Part shown: piece by piece, positions 28,672 through 36,192 of the stretch
Position numbering within the stretch: the stretch's first letter is position 1
How the letters are laid out: each line of letters opens with the position of its first letter
The notes under the pieces: generated by a model
What the model saw: only the letters and a program-made list of their open reading frames with translations
Databases searched by the model: none
Told to the model about the DNA's origin: nothing
Position numbers and translations under genes: made by a program
Origin: Paenibacillus sp. USDA918EY
GTDB lineage: Bacteria; Bacillota; Bacilli; Paenibacillales; Paenibacillaceae
NCBI RefSeq assembly: GCF_009870825.1
Contig: NZ_WTWY01000007.1
Span: 1-64,000, forward strand
Reading direction: 5' to 3'
Length of the DNA: 64,000 bases

Positions 28672-28712
28672 ACTATGAAAAGAAATGAGGAGTAATGTAA
28701 ACGCTATGTTTA
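28672..28712 (-). promoter_or_regulatory. Pho box and promoter of alkaline phosphatase
   Basis: On the minus strand TAAACA (28707-28712) and TTTACA (28696-28701) are separated by 5 bases, the 11-bp period of PhoP TTAACA-like repeats. TTTACA also serves as -35, 18 bases from CATAGT (28672-28677). Only two repeats are clear; a full site usually has four. Confidence 0.55.
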
Positions 28713-28875
28713 ATTGTTTTTCGTTTCGCGGCACTTTCTTTTTTTCGATTTCAATGAGGCGGAAGATTATGATATATTTCATATGGAGACAGGTCGGTTT
28801 CTTTCGGCCGGGTTGGCCTGGAAATGCGCCTTGGAAACGAATATGAACTCACGAGTGGTGAAGGAGGAAATGCAA

Positions 28876-30264
28876 GTGGAATTCAGAATCGAAAAAGACA
28901 CCATCGGCGAAATTAAAGTTCCCGCGGATAAGCTGTGGGCAGCCCAAACGCAGCGGAGCTTTGAAAATTTCAAAATCGGTACGGAGAAAATGCCGCTGGA
29001 GCTGATCCGCGAATTTGCGATCCTGAAAAAAAGCGCGGCTCTCGCCAATAAAGAGCTTGGAAAGCTGAACGCCGAAAAAGCCGATGCCATCATCGCGGCG
29101 GCCGATGAGGTGATCGAAGGCAAACTGAACGAACACTTCCCGCTGGCCGTATGGCAAACCGGAAGCGGCACCCAGTCCAACATGAACGTCAATGAGGTCA
29201 TCGCGAACCGCGCCAACCAAATGCTGCAGGAAAAAGGCAGCGAGCAGCGCGTGCACCCGAACGATGACGTCAACAAATCGCAAAGCTCGAACGACACGTT
29301 TCCGACCGCGATGCATATTGCGGCCCTGATCGCCGTCGAGGATCAAGTCCTCCCTGCGATCGCAAAGCTGAAGGAAACGTTCCGCGAGAAAAGCGAAGCT
29401 TATATGGATATTATCAAAATCGGCAGAACGCATTTGCAGGACGCCACTCCGCTTACGCTCGGACAGGAAATCAGCGGCTGGCACCGGATGCTGGAAAAAA
29501 GCGAAGGCATGATCCGCGCAAGCATCGAATCGCTGCGTGAGTTGGCCATCGGCGGAACCGCGGTCGGCACGGGCATCAATGCGCATCCGAAATTCGGCGA
29601 CATGACGGCGGCCAACATCAGCAAGCTGACGGGCAAAACGTTCACCTCCGCCGCAAACAAATTCCATGCCCTCACCAGCCATGACGAGCTCGTGTATGTT
29701 CACGGCGCGCTGAAAGCGCTTGCCGCCGATCTCATGAAAATCGCCAACGACGTGCGCTGGCTGGCCAGCGGTCCGCGCTGCGGCATCGGGGAACTCACCA
29801 TTCCGGCCAACGAACCGGGAAGCTCCATCATGCCGGGCAAAGTGAATCCGACCCAAAGCGAAGCGATGACGATGGTCGTCTGCCAGGTGATGGGCAACGA
29901 TGCGGCGATCGGTTTTGCCGCCAGCCAAGGCAATTTCGAGCTGAACGTGTTTAAGCCGGTTATCATCTATAACTTCTTGCAGTCGGCGCGTTTGCTGGCC
30001 GATGCCATGGTATCCTTCAACGACCACTGCGCGGTTGGCATCGAACCGAACCGTGCCGTGATCGATCGCAACCTGAACCAGTCCCTGATGCTGGTGACGG
30101 CGCTGAACCCGCATATCGGCTACGAAAATGCCGCAGCGGTTGCCAAACTGGCACATAAAGAAGGGCTGACCCTGAAAGAAGCGGCCCTGAAGAGCAACCT
30201 GCTCACCGAAGAGCAGTTTGACGCCGTCGTGCGTCCGGAGCAAATGATTCATCCGAAAGAATAA
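28876..30264 (+). CDS. fumC: Class II fumarate hydratase
   Basis: 462 residues, the same length as B. subtilis FumC. It interconverts fumarate and malate in the TCA cycle. The superfamily signature [13 protein letters not shown] is intact, as are the GTGINAHP and SSNDTFPTA regions. The start is GTG at 28876, eight bases after AAGGAGG and matching the conserved EFRIEKDT start; the frame is open further upstream. A weak terminator-like hairpin follows. Confidence 0.95.
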   Translation: MEFRIEKDTIGEIKVPADKLWAAQTQRSFENFKIGTEKMPLELIREFAILKKSAALANKELGKLNAEKADAIIAAADEVIEGKLNEHFPLAVWQTGSGTQSNMNVNEVIANRANQMLQEKGSEQRVHPNDDVNKSQSSNDTFPTAMHIAALIAVEDQVLPAIAKLKETFREKSEAYMDIIKIGRTHLQDATPLTLGQEISGWHRMLEKSEGMIRASIESLRELAIGGTAVGTGINAHPKFGDMTAANISKLTGKTFTSAANKFHALTSHDELVYVHGALKALAADLMKIANDVRWLASGPRCGIGELTIPANEPGSSIMPGKVNPTQSEAMTMVVCQVMGNDAAIGFAASQGNFELNVFKPVIIYNFLQSARLLADAMVSFNDHCAVGIEPNRAVIDRNLNQSLMLVTALNPHIGYENAAAVAKLAHKEGLTLKEAALKSNLLTEEQFDAVVRPEQMIHPKE

Positions 30265-30305
30265 TGTTATATTTGCGAGGCGTGCATCGCTTGCTATGAT
30301 TAATA

Positions 30306-30345
30306 AGGAGCCGTTCCAAAAGTCAGATGACCCCGGGCGGCTCCT
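30306..30345 (+). terminator. Probable terminator of fumC
   Basis: GGAGCCG and CGGCTCC form the stem around a long loop; followed by TTTGTCTGTT, a weak U tract. Confidence 0.5.
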
Positions 30346-30349
30346 TTGT

Positions 30350-30725
30350 CTGTTATAATTCTTGGTAAACTGGAAATACGATACACCATTTACGAAAGGA
30401 ACGGTATTTTGTTATGACTTGATGTATACGACTAAGAACATCCGTTAGCATCTGACTTGTCATGAAAGAACTTAACTATAGGTGTTAGAGTGTACCAAGA
30501 TAGTAGTACATTAATACAAAAATGAGAATAAAGGTTAGAACCGCCCCTAATACATTTTGTTTATGTGTGCTTTTATTGTTTTTTAAATTTTTGAGGAAAT
30601 TAAGAATTTATTAGTATTAATCAAAGCTCCTTTTATTATACTCCGGAAAAGAAATTCCAATGATTGGAATCTCCAATAATCGCTAACGATAGCAGGGGCG
30701 TGACCTCCTTCTGAATTAAAAACTT
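30350..30725. other. AT-rich intergenic stretch without a convincing gene
   Basis: About 375 bp, clearly more AT-rich than the flanking genes. It holds a perfect 17-bp palindrome ATTCCAATGATTGGAAT (30654-30670) and a short minus-strand open frame (30583-30774) that runs through the neighbouring terminator. No homologous family was recognised. It may be a decayed insertion or an undetected RNA gene. Confidence 0.45.
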
Positions 30726-30730
30726 TGATC

Positions 30731-30767
30731 AAAAAAGGCAGCTCGTCGACCGAGCTGCCTTTTTTTC
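30731..30767. terminator. Strong terminator of the secreted anti-sigma paralogue gene
   Basis: GGCAGCTCG, loop TCGA, CGAGCTGCC with A6 on one side and T7 on the other; works on either strand. Confidence 0.88.
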
Positions 30768-30826
30768 TGTACATTCTAACCCTTTTCTATATACGCATTG
30801 CTTTTAGCATGCCATTACAGAACAGA

Positions 30827-31624
30827 TTATTTCTTCACCATGCTTTTAGCGAAGTTGATGACATCCGTTTTCGCATTCTTGGCCGAAATCGAATAGTGCA
30901 CCTGGTTTGCTGAATCCGTCCAATCTAAGTGATCCCTCCCATTTAACTCCGTTGTGTAAGTACATTCAACGCCATTGATTCCGAGGGTTTCCGTTTTTTG
31001 ATCGGGATTGGAGCCTGGCACAGGTGTGCCGCCTATAGGATCCGAGGGCTTCACAAATGACGCGACCACGGACACCTCTACTTTGTTTTTCACGAACGTA
31101 AGAACGGCACTGGATTCTTCGACGACCTCCAAAGGCTTGGTGTACAAGATTTTCTTTCCTTGTGCTGCTTGTTCTTTCAATTCTTTATCCAATTTCTCGT
31201 ATAATGCCGATGTTGGATCCGGATTTTGGGGATATAAGAATCCAGCTTTGAATGTATAACCTTTTGGTAAAGATGCGGGCTTCGCGAGTGAAGGCGCGTT
31301 TATGTTCTTGATTTTGGCCAAATAATCGTTGTATTTCTGGAACACAAAACCTCTCCCTGCAAATGAGATCCGATCGGACGGGTTAAGCTTTAAATCCTTC
31401 ACATAATAAGCGATGACTTGGCCTGGCTTAAGACTTGCGTACAGCTTATCAATCTGATCTTGTACAGTTGCGGGCTTTGGATCTGCCTTGATCATGGAAA
31501 CAGCGACTTTATTATTCAAGTCTTTTGGCGATACTGACGAAGTCGAGGCGTATGCACTGACCGTTCCTGCAATGCTCATGACTGCTACAAGTGAAATAAC
31601 GGTTTTCAATTTCGTTCCTAACAT
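30827..31624 (-). CDS. Secreted paralogue of the anti-sigma extracellular domain (DUF4367-like)
   Basis: 265 residues with a signal peptide (1-26, ending near AYAS) and no other membrane helix or lipobox. The body resembles the extracellular part of the protein at 31747-32724. Shared landmarks, in the same order, are LKPGxxxAYYxKD, a (L/M)PxGYxF segment and a C-terminal (L)xWxDxxxxxxYxI stretch of DUF4367 type. The ATG at 31624 has AAAGGAG ten bases upstream. It has its own promoter identical in core to that of the sigma operon. Role unknown; a ligand-binding or decoy partner of the anti-sigma factor is a reasonable guess. Confidence 0.75.
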   Translation of the reverse strand: MLGTKLKTVISLVAVMSIAGTVSAYASTSSVSPKDLNNKVAVSMIKADPKPATVQDQIDKLYASLKPGQVIAYYVKDLKLNPSDRISFAGRGFVFQKYNDYLAKIKNINAPSLAKPASLPKGYTFKAGFLYPQNPDPTSALYEKLDKELKEQAAQGKKILYTKPLEVVEESSAVLTFVKNKVEVSVVASFVKPSDPIGGTPVPGSNPDQKTETLGINGVECTYTTELNGRDHLDWTDSANQVHYSISAKNAKTDVINFAKSMVKK

Positions 31625-31682
31625 GTAAATTCGTGCTCCTTTCGGCCGCAAGGCCTTGCATATTTGATTTGATTACATAACA

Positions 31683-31712
31683 TATAACAACCAGTTAGCC
31701 AGAAAAGGGACA
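31683..31712 (-). promoter_or_regulatory. ECF-sigma-type promoter of the secreted paralogue gene
   Basis: On the minus strand TGTCCCTTTT (31703-31712), 14 bases, GTTATA (31683-31688). The same two elements with the same spacing precede the sigma factor gene. Confidence 0.75.
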
Positions 31713-31746
31713 CTTTTTTACATTTGCGAAATTATTTTCCACTCGT

Positions 31747-32724
31747 TCATTCACCCATGATTCCGGCTGCAATTTTGGCGAATTCTTCTTTGGGCAGCGG
31801 GTCCCTCGCATCATCCGTGATGTTATATAATACATGTCCGGTCGCGTCAAGCCACGTTAATCTGCGATGATAGGATGCGGCTGAACCCGATTCAGTCGAT
31901 GAAAGGAGCATCTCCTTTCCGTTTACCGTTAGTTTCTCGGCATTTCCGGAAGGAACCTGAACGGTTGAATCCGTGGGCTTGGAGAAAGCGATGATGTTGA
32001 TCCGATAGTCTCCTTTGCGATATCGAATCATTGACGATGCCCCTTTCGTTGGAGGAATCATTTTATAGAATAACGCTTTCTCATTCGGAGATTTCTCCGC
32101 CATCGCCTTCAGTTCTGCGAGAAGTTGTTTATATTCAGGTGTTCCCACGAAAGGTTCAGGTTTGGCTTGAATGCTGCCGGTGTCAAATAAATACCCTTCC
32201 GGCATATAGGTTGGCTCTCGTAATTGGGGCGTATCCGTGGCCTGCATTTCTTTGGCAAATTCATCATAACTGCGGTGCATATACGGGACATACAGGAAAT
32301 GAACCGGGTCCAGCGTCTCCGCCGCCTGAATTTGTTTGTCCTTGATATAATAAGCAGCCATCTCGCCAGGCTTCAATTTCTTCTTCAGCTCTGCTTCATA
32401 CTTGTTCAATATATTTATGTAATAGTTTGCGTAAGGGTTTGATTGCTCCGCAATCGAAGTGATGACGATCTTTCCTTCATGGTTTCTAATTTCAATAAAT
32501 CTGGCGCCCGCGTATACGGTAATGGACGAGAGCAGGACCACAGCGCAAAATGAGGCGACAAGAACCATCCGCGGGCGAGCACCTGAACGCTGAGAAGAGT
32601 TTTTTCCCTCGTATTGATAAATTCTGCTCATTACAGCTGATGTAACGTCGATTTGATCATGACTTTCCGTGCGTTCCATGTTTCTCAGAGCTTGATCTTG
32701 ACCAGACTCTCCCCTGTCTTGCAT
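31747..32724 (-). CDS. Probable membrane anti-sigma factor with DUF4367-like extracellular domain
   Basis: 325 residues: a cytoplasmic N-terminus of about 57 residues with an IDVTSAVMSRIY stretch, one membrane helix (about 58-75) and a large outer domain. It lacks the HxxxCxxC zinc motif of many anti-sigma factors. The outer domain has LKPGEMAAYYIKD, MPEGYLF and a C-terminal LTWLDATGHVLYNI. The gene overlaps the end of the sigma gene by 40 bp, with AAGGTGA upstream of its ATG, the usual sigma/anti-sigma coupling. Confidence 0.82.
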   Translation of the reverse strand: MQDRGESGQDQALRNMERTESHDQIDVTSAVMSRIYQYEGKNSSQRSGARPRMVLVASFCAVVLLSSITVYAGARFIEIRNHEGKIVITSIAEQSNPYANYYINILNKYEAELKKKLKPGEMAAYYIKDKQIQAAETLDPVHFLYVPYMHRSYDEFAKEMQATDTPQLREPTYMPEGYLFDTGSIQAKPEPFVGTPEYKQLLAELKAMAEKSPNEKALFYKMIPPTKGASSMIRYRKGDYRINIIAFSKPTDSTVQVPSGNAEKLTVNGKEMLLSSTESGSAASYHRRLTWLDATGHVLYNITDDARDPLPKEEFAKIAAGIMGE

Positions 32725-33284
32725 CCCTTCTCACCTTCCTTCTCATTGATCAGCCGGATTACTTTTTGTTTTAATCGCGTATTTTTTTTCTTCACCGCAT
32801 CCGTGCTTTTACCGAGAATGTCTGCAATCTCGGCGAAAGTTTTCTCTTCAAAAACTCTTAGAATCAGAATACTTCGCTCATCCGCCGACAGCCTGGACAG
32901 GGCATGTTCAAGCGGTGGACTGAACCATTGATGGTCGAGCTTTTGCTCCGCGCTTTCGGTGAACGTTGCAGGTTTAAAAAGTCGATATACTTGATCACGG
33001 ATACGGCGCTTACGAAGCATATTAAGGCAGTGATGATAGGCAATTTTATACAACCATGATGAGAACGTGGCCCTCGACTCGTACAAATCAAGCTTCGTGT
33101 AGGCCTTGAATAAAATATCTTGAACCGCGTCTTGCGCATCTTGCTTACACCCGAGCATTCGCCTGCAGTATACATAGATTTGTTGTTGGTACATTTCTAC
33201 AATCGGTCGAAAAGCTTCCCGATCACCTGCTTTCACCCGACTGACAAACTCCTCTGCTGAGTCCAACTCAGAGTTCACCCCCAT
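32685..33284 (-). CDS. ECF-type RNA polymerase sigma factor
   Basis: About 199 residues with sigma region 2 (around DAQDAVQDILFKAYTKL and FSSWLYKIAYHHCLNMLR) and region 4 (LSADERSILILRVFEEKTFAEIADIL followed by KSTDAVKKKNTRLKQK). There is no region 1 or 3, typical of ECF sigma factors. The ATG at 33284 lies only about 10 bases from the predicted transcription start and has no ribosome site. A TTG at 33266 has GGGGGTGA eight bases upstream and is the likelier start. First gene of the unit with its anti-sigma factor. Confidence 0.92.
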   Translation of the reverse strand: MGVNSELDSAEEFVSRVKAGDREAFRPIVEMYQQQIYVYCRRMLGCKQDAQDAVQDILFKAYTKLDLYESRATFSSWLYKIAYHHCLNMLRKRRIRDQVYRLFKPATFTESAEQKLDHQWFSPPLEHALSRLSADERSILILRVFEEKTFAEIADILGKSTDAVKKKNTRLKQKVIRLINEKEGEKGCKTGESLVKIKL

Positions 33285-33300
33285 GTCTCTATTTATCTGT

Positions 33301-33330
33301 TATAACACTTCAGATTGCTTAAAAGGGACA
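33301..33330 (-). promoter_or_regulatory. Probable autoregulated ECF promoter of the sigma operon
   Basis: On the minus strand TGTCCCTTTT (33321-33330), 14 bases, GTTATA (33301-33306). The elements and spacing match those at 31683-31712. Confidence 0.75.
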
Positions 33331-33402
33331 TTTGAATTTTTTTGAATTGATATTTTTTGGAGCTAACACTCCTAAGAAGGAGGCTGTTCGAGGAGCTATA
33401 GA

Positions 33403-33431
33403 ACAAAATGGGCTGCCTATAAGGGCAGCCC
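33403..33431 (-). terminator. Terminator of the MFS gene
   Basis: GGGCTGCC, 6-base loop, GGCAGCCC, then ATTTTGTTC on the minus strand. Confidence 0.75.
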
Positions 33432-33538
33432 TATGATTAGAATTAATTCACATAAAATTCTGTATTCACGACGCCCCATCGACCAAAGCGCTCTGAATCA
33501 TTCCGTGCTATACGTTCCGGCGGCTCGTCGCCACGGGG

Positions 33539-34759
33539 TTACGCAGATACGCTTCGGCTCTTCCCCGTCAGCGGCTTCCCGTTTCGATTGGCGTAATATC
33601 GGGCGAACTTCACGGAATAGGCCAGCACGTAAACAACCAGCAAGGAAGCAAGAATATTCAGGACGATCAGCGACACGTTCATGTCGAAGAAATAGGTCAG
33701 CACGCCGGTGCCGACGACCGGAACGATGAATCCCGAATATCCGGCGAAATAAAAGGTCGAAACGACCTTCGACCGGGCTTCCGGATTCGGCAGCTCCCCG
33801 GCCAGGCGCAAACTGACCTGGAACGTCCACCCGCTGCCGAGCGCCTGAATCAAAACGCCAGCCCAGAGCAATCCGATGCTTCCTGTCGAACCCGAAAAGA
33901 CGACCAGCCAGGCGCCAAGCGACAGCAATGCAATGCCGAGGCGCAGACGGTGGACCGGATGTTTGACGAACGGCAGCAGTTGCAGCATTGCTCCTCCACC
34001 GAGCAGCAGCAAAATCAGCAGCCCGGATACCGACAAGTTCGACGAATGAAGGACGCTTTTCACAAACGAAGGAATCAGTGACAGGATGATGCCGTTCAGC
34101 GTAAACAACGTAAAGATCGGCAGCGCGCTGAAGGACCAGAAAGGGCTCCGTATTTCATCGGGAACCCCGAGGGAAATCGGTGCCGGAGGCGTATTGGCAA
34201 GTTGTTTGCGTGCTTCGAAGTCCCGGTCTTTTAACGTTTCAAACGTGATCAGCCCGCTAAGCAAAAACAATGTCAAAATCCAAAACGGCACCCTCAGCGG
34301 CATGAGGTGAAGATATTGAATGACGAGCCCGGTAATGGCCGGCCCCAGGCCGAAGCCGACGGATACCGTTATTCCCGACAACGCTAATGCTTTGCCCGTT
34401 TGCTCCTTCGGAGTCTGCTTTAGCAGAAAGGCTACGGCCGTTCCCGTAAAGGTGCCATACGCGATGCCTTCGAGAATTCTGGCGGCATAAACCAGCCATG
34501 CCTGCTGGCTCACCATAAAAACAAGCGTGGCGATGATGGATAACCACACGCTGAAGCGCAAAACTCTTTTAAGCCCCCACCTGCTCCCTTTGGATCCGGA
34601 AATGAGCAGGGACGGAAGCAAAAACAACGCATAAACCGCAAATAAAACGGTGATTTGCAGACTATTCAATCGATAGTGCTCCTGGTAAAGCGGAAATAAG
34701 GGCGAAGTAAACGTAGCCCCGATGGACATCATCAAAAACACCCATAACATGCGTTTCAT
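33539..34759 (-). CDS. MFS efflux transporter controlled by the adjacent TetR regulator
   Basis: 406 residues with 12 predicted membrane helices and a DHA1-like architecture. The motif C-type stretch GFGLGPAITG is visible in helix 5. The ATG at 34759 has AAGGAG eight bases upstream; an in-frame ATG at 34792 lacks one. The gene follows tetR on the same strand, and operator-like sequences lie both in the gap and next to its ribosome site. Probably an exporter for a sugar or drug; substrate unknown. Confidence 0.87.
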   Translation of the reverse strand: MKRMLWVFLMMSIGATFTSPLFPLYQEHYRLNSLQITVLFAVYALFLLPSLLISGSKGSRWGLKRVLRFSVWLSIIATLVFMVSQQAWLVYAARILEGIAYGTFTGTAVAFLLKQTPKEQTGKALALSGITVSVGFGLGPAITGLVIQYLHLMPLRVPFWILTLFLLSGLITFETLKDRDFEARKQLANTPPAPISLGVPDEIRSPFWSFSALPIFTLFTLNGIILSLIPSFVKSVLHSSNLSVSGLLILLLLGGGAMLQLLPFVKHPVHRLRLGIALLSLGAWLVVFSGSTGSIGLLWAGVLIQALGSGWTFQVSLRLAGELPNPEARSKVVSTFYFAGYSGFIVPVVGTGVLTYFFDMNVSLIVLNILASLLVVYVLAYSVKFARYYANRNGKPLTGKSRSVSA

Positions 34760-34775
34760 TGGATCTTCTCCTTTT

Positions 34776-34793
34776 TTGGAATCATCGTTCAAG
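34776..34793 (-). promoter_or_regulatory. Degenerate third TetR operator near the MFS ribosome site
   Basis: CTTGAACGATGATTCCAA on the minus strand matches the operator at 34889-34906 in 15 of 18 positions; the second half-site is decayed. Confidence 0.45.
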
Positions 34794-34888
34794 AAAATAG
34801 GGAAAGAAAACCGTCTATCAACGTATTTTGAAATGACAGACGTATTTTCACAAACATTTAAAACAGCGTCATGACGGAAAAAATAATA

Positions 34889-34906
34889 CTTGAACGATAA
34901 TTCAAG
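34889..34906. promoter_or_regulatory. TetR operator upstream of the MFS gene
   Basis: CTTGAACGATAATTCAAG is an imperfect palindrome that differs in one base from the copy at the tetR promoter. It lies between the tetR stop and the MFS start. Confidence 0.75.
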
Positions 34907-34921
34907 AAATGATTAAAAAAA

Positions 34922-35509
34922 TTAGAACACAGTAGAAATTGTTACCTTGACAAAATCCTCCAATACGCTGCGGTCAGCCGCGCTCCGGGCCATGACATGC
35001 AAGCCTTGTTTGGCCCCTGTCAAAAAACGCGCCAATTCACGGGGGCTGTTTTTGCTCTTCAGACAGCCTTTTTTCTGCGCACGCATCAGATAGCTGAAAA
35101 ACAAAGATTCCGAGTTCGTGTAATACGCCTCCAGACGGCGCGCCACATTCGGCACGTACGCCACCGGTCCGAGCGTCGTATTCGTCATCAGGCAGCCACG
35201 CCCGCGCGCCGCGTTGTTCATCGACACGTCGATGACTTTAGAGAAAAAACGCTCCAGTTGCTCGCGCGGCGAATCGCTGTCCTCTTTTAAAATATAATTA
35301 TAATTTTCGTCGGCCCGCAAGCTAAACCGGTCAAGGCAGGCTAAAAACAGCTCGTGTTTATCCCCGAACGTATCGTAAAGGCTGCCCCGATGGATGCCCA
35401 GATGATCGCATAAATCCTGGATGGAGGTGCTTTCGTAGCCCTTTTCCCAAAACAGGTCGAGCGCCTGGTCGACGGCTTTTTCCTGGTCGAACTCTTTATG
35501 TCTGCCCAT
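34922..35509 (-). CDS. TetR/AcrR family repressor
   Basis: 195 residues. The N-terminal helix-turn-helix is at about 25-50 (TSIQDLCDHLGIHRGSLYDTFG) and the ligand-binding domain covers the rest, with a GCLMTNTTL segment as in the YxaF/LmrA-like branch. The ATG at 35509 has GGAGGG eight bases upstream; the frame is open to 35602 but that region is promoter. Its promoter carries an 18-bp operator, so it represses itself and the downstream MFS gene. Confidence 0.9.
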   Translation of the reverse strand: MGRHKEFDQEKAVDQALDLFWEKGYESTSIQDLCDHLGIHRGSLYDTFGDKHELFLACLDRFSLRADENYNYILKEDSDSPREQLERFFSKVIDVSMNNAARGRGCLMTNTTLGPVAYVPNVARRLEAYYTNSESLFFSYLMRAQKKGCLKSKNSPRELARFLTGAKQGLHVMARSAADRSVLEDFVKVTISTVF

Positions 35510-35536
35510 GGCATTGCCCTCCTTTTCGTGTCTTAT

Positions 35537-35566
35537 ACTATAATTTTTCTTGAACGATAAGTCAAG
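35537..35566 (-). promoter_or_regulatory. tetR promoter with overlapping operator
   Basis: On the minus strand TTGACT (35560-35565), 17 bases, TATAGT (35537-35542). The operator CTTGAACGATAAGTCAAG (35549-35566, plus strand) covers the -35 and most of the spacer. Confidence 0.8.
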
Positions 35567-35590
35567 TATGGGACATGGGTAAAATAGATG

Positions 35591-35706
35591 AGGATTTTGC
35601 AAAAATCCAAAAAGCGACTTTCAATCAGCAATATATAGAGCGAAACGGTCTAGTTCGTCTATATATTGTACCCGGAAGCGGCAGGAATCGAATTTTGCAA
35701 AATCCT
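35591..35706. repeat. 116-bp nested palindromic element
   Basis: Outer arms AGGATTTTGCAAAA (35591-35604) and TTTTGCAAAATCCT (35693-35706) are perfect reverse complements. Inside them CAATATATAGA (35629-35639) pairs with TCTATATATTG (35658-35668), with a short CGAA/TTCG core. It could form a long cruciform or RNA hairpin. It resembles the small interspersed palindromes of many Bacillota genomes. Only one copy was found in the window, and no duplicated target was evident. Confidence 0.7.
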
Positions 35707-35882
35707 GAGATAAATGGGCTGCATCAAGAGCGGAAGCCAAAAGACTGCACCAACAAGCAAAGGATGTCCCGACGAGTCATAGACCCGAAAGACACCCCTT
35801 GCAGTCGCGATATCGTATGTTTAAGTAAACCATGAGTTAAACGGCTGTCAGCCTACAATTTGTCCATGAAGCTTGCCGCTAA
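35707..35882. other. Intergenic stretch with no recognised feature
   Basis: About 175 bp between the palindromic element and the small gene; no terminator, promoter or open frame could be supported. Confidence 0.4.
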
Positions 35883-36038
35883 CTAATCGGATTGCTTCCC
35901 GCCGAACGCCTCTTTCGCGTCCTCGACCATTTCCTTCGCAAATTCCTCTCTTTGCTCGTCAGGCGCCGGCATTTTGTTCAGCTCGGTTCTTTGCACTTCA
36001 TATTTGCTTGGCTCTTGGGAATTATTGTTGTCCACCAT
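35883..36038 (-). CDS. Small hydrophilic protein of 51 residues
   Basis: A short open frame with an excellent ribosome site (AAAGGAGGTGCGATCG before the ATG). The product is polar and acidic, begins MVDNNNSQEPSKYEVQRTEL and contains a charged helix-like stretch (QREEFAKEMVEDAKEAF). There is no signal, Cys or membrane helix. It is not recognised; the composition recalls small spore or stress proteins of Bacillota, but that is only an impression. It is monocistronic and lies downstream of cydC on the same strand. Confidence 0.7.
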   Translation of the reverse strand: MVDNNNSQEPSKYEVQRTELNKMPAPDEQREEFAKEMVEDAKEAFGGKQSD

Positions 36039-36150
36039 TCGATCGCACCTCCTTTGCATGCCATTTCAACCATTTATAGGATGTGCGAATATTGCGATTT
36101 TATTCAAGATCCGCATCTACTCCTCGTCAGCCGCAACATGCCGGGCGTGC

Positions 36151-36184
36151 AAAAAAGGCCATGCCGCATTCTTGCGACCTGACC
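36151..36184 (-). terminator. Terminator of the cydABCD operon
   Basis: On the minus strand GGTCAGGTCGC and GCGGCATGGCC pair (10 of 11 positions) around AAGAAT and are followed by TTTTTTGC. It starts nine bases after the cydC stop. Confidence 0.85.
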
Positions 36185-36192
36185 TTTCTCGT

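Noticed and set aside
30583..30774. 63-codon open frame on the minus strand
   Set aside because: It begins inside the strong terminator at 30731-30767, has no ribosome site and no recognisable product.
35575..35835. 86-codon open frame on the plus strand
   Set aside because: It runs across the 116-bp palindromic element, which explains its sequence; no ribosome site.
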